Shown here in pieces: positions 19,626 through 20,000 of a DNA stretch of 20,000 nt. The stretch spans positions 33,490,760-33,510,759 of the forward strand of contig CM060344.1 in the NCBI GenBank assembly GCA_030674155.1, written 5' to 3'. The number at the start of each line of letters is the position of its first letter. Position 1 is the first letter of the stretch. The notes below the pieces were generated by a model. It was not told where the DNA came from, did not search any database, and saw only the letters and a program-made list of their open reading frames with translations. The DNA is from Stramonita haemastoma (Eukaryota; Mollusca; Gastropoda; Neogastropoda; Muricidae). Both the position numbers and the translations under genes were made by a program.

Positions 19626-20000
19626 TCGTTTGCCAATGCGGCAATGGGACATCAGTTTCTTTTCTGTTGTGTCAAAAATCACAGTTTTTAGATCATTATC
19701 AGTTCTGTAGTTTTCATTTTGTATAAACAACAAACAGTAGCAATAGACAGTCCTCCAATAATGATGGTTCCAAATAGAACAATGAACATGTATGGGGGCT
19801 ACTGACTTACTCTGACAAATTACATTATGATTGTTGGTTATTCCATGTCCCTCATTCCATTTGTATCAGCGAGGTTCTTTGACCAATGACTGGCAGTTTG
19901 AGGTGAGAAATGAGCCATATCTGCACTATTGGTGATATGGGAGAAGGTAAGAAAGTTAAATACGATAGATTTCTCTGTTGCCAGGGTAACCCCATAACAT
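19626..20000. other. Window end, intron 1 or upstream DNA
   Basis: AT-rich, no open frame resembling the CCT1 N-terminus on the minus strand. A donor-like GTAAGTCAG at 19802-19810 is preceded by a sequence that does not read as CCT1. Confidence 0.35.

Noticed and set aside
19802..19870. TCP1 exon 1 ending at a donor-like GTAAGTCAG
   Set aside because: The preceding sequence, in the phase needed by exon 2, does not resemble the CCT1 N-terminus and soon meets a stop.

Overview
This window is nuclear DNA from an animal. It carries one protein-coding gene, on the minus strand: the alpha subunit of the cytosolic chaperonin CCT/TRiC (TCP1, also called CCT1). Eleven consecutive coding exons can be placed to the base between 18431 and 1444. 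All have canonical GT-AG borders, and every split codon joins in frame. Together they give 531 residues, from just inside the N-terminus to the stop codon. About 20 N-terminal residues, the start codon and the promoter are not seen and probably lie beyond 20000. Exons are called 2 to 12 on the assumption that one coding exon is missing.

The exons are GC-rich and small (86 to 205 nt). The introns (about 0.6 to 2.3 kb) are full of low-complexity DNA and short dispersed repeats: several tRNA-headed SINE families, a family with a 5S rRNA-like stretch, a TTAA-flanked MITE, long GT/AC microsatellites, two large minisatellites and many C-runs. The protein and the repeat types (tRNA-like heads, tails reading AGCGCTATATAAAT followed by ATT repeats) suggest a lophotrochozoan, most likely a gastropod mollusc. 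That assignment is inference.

Layout, left to right: 1-1443 3' UTR and downstream; exon 12 (1444-1648); intron 11 with several SINE pieces and an AC tract; exon 11 (3401-3564) with a short-unit array beside its acceptor; intron 10, which holds six extra copies of the 3' end of exon 10; exon 10 (5604-5796); exon 9 (7328-7451) with a duplicated acceptor; exon 8 (9410-9585); exon 7 (11866-11992), whose donor is the edge of a 23-bp minisatellite; exon 6 (12721-12902); a 1-kb AT-rich minisatellite and the MITE in intron 5; exon 5 (15143-15253); exon 4 (16088-16185); exon 3 (16787-16915) with a partial downstream copy across an AC tract; exon 2 (18346-18431) with a fragment of it embedded in a nearby SINE; intron 1 to the end.

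The most unusual feature is that edges of exons 2, 3, 9 and 10, each including a splice site, have been copied into neighbouring introns. Several of the copies keep the reading frame, so alternative splice sites there would give in-frame protein variants. No second gene, no complete transposon-encoded protein and no CRISPR-like system was found.
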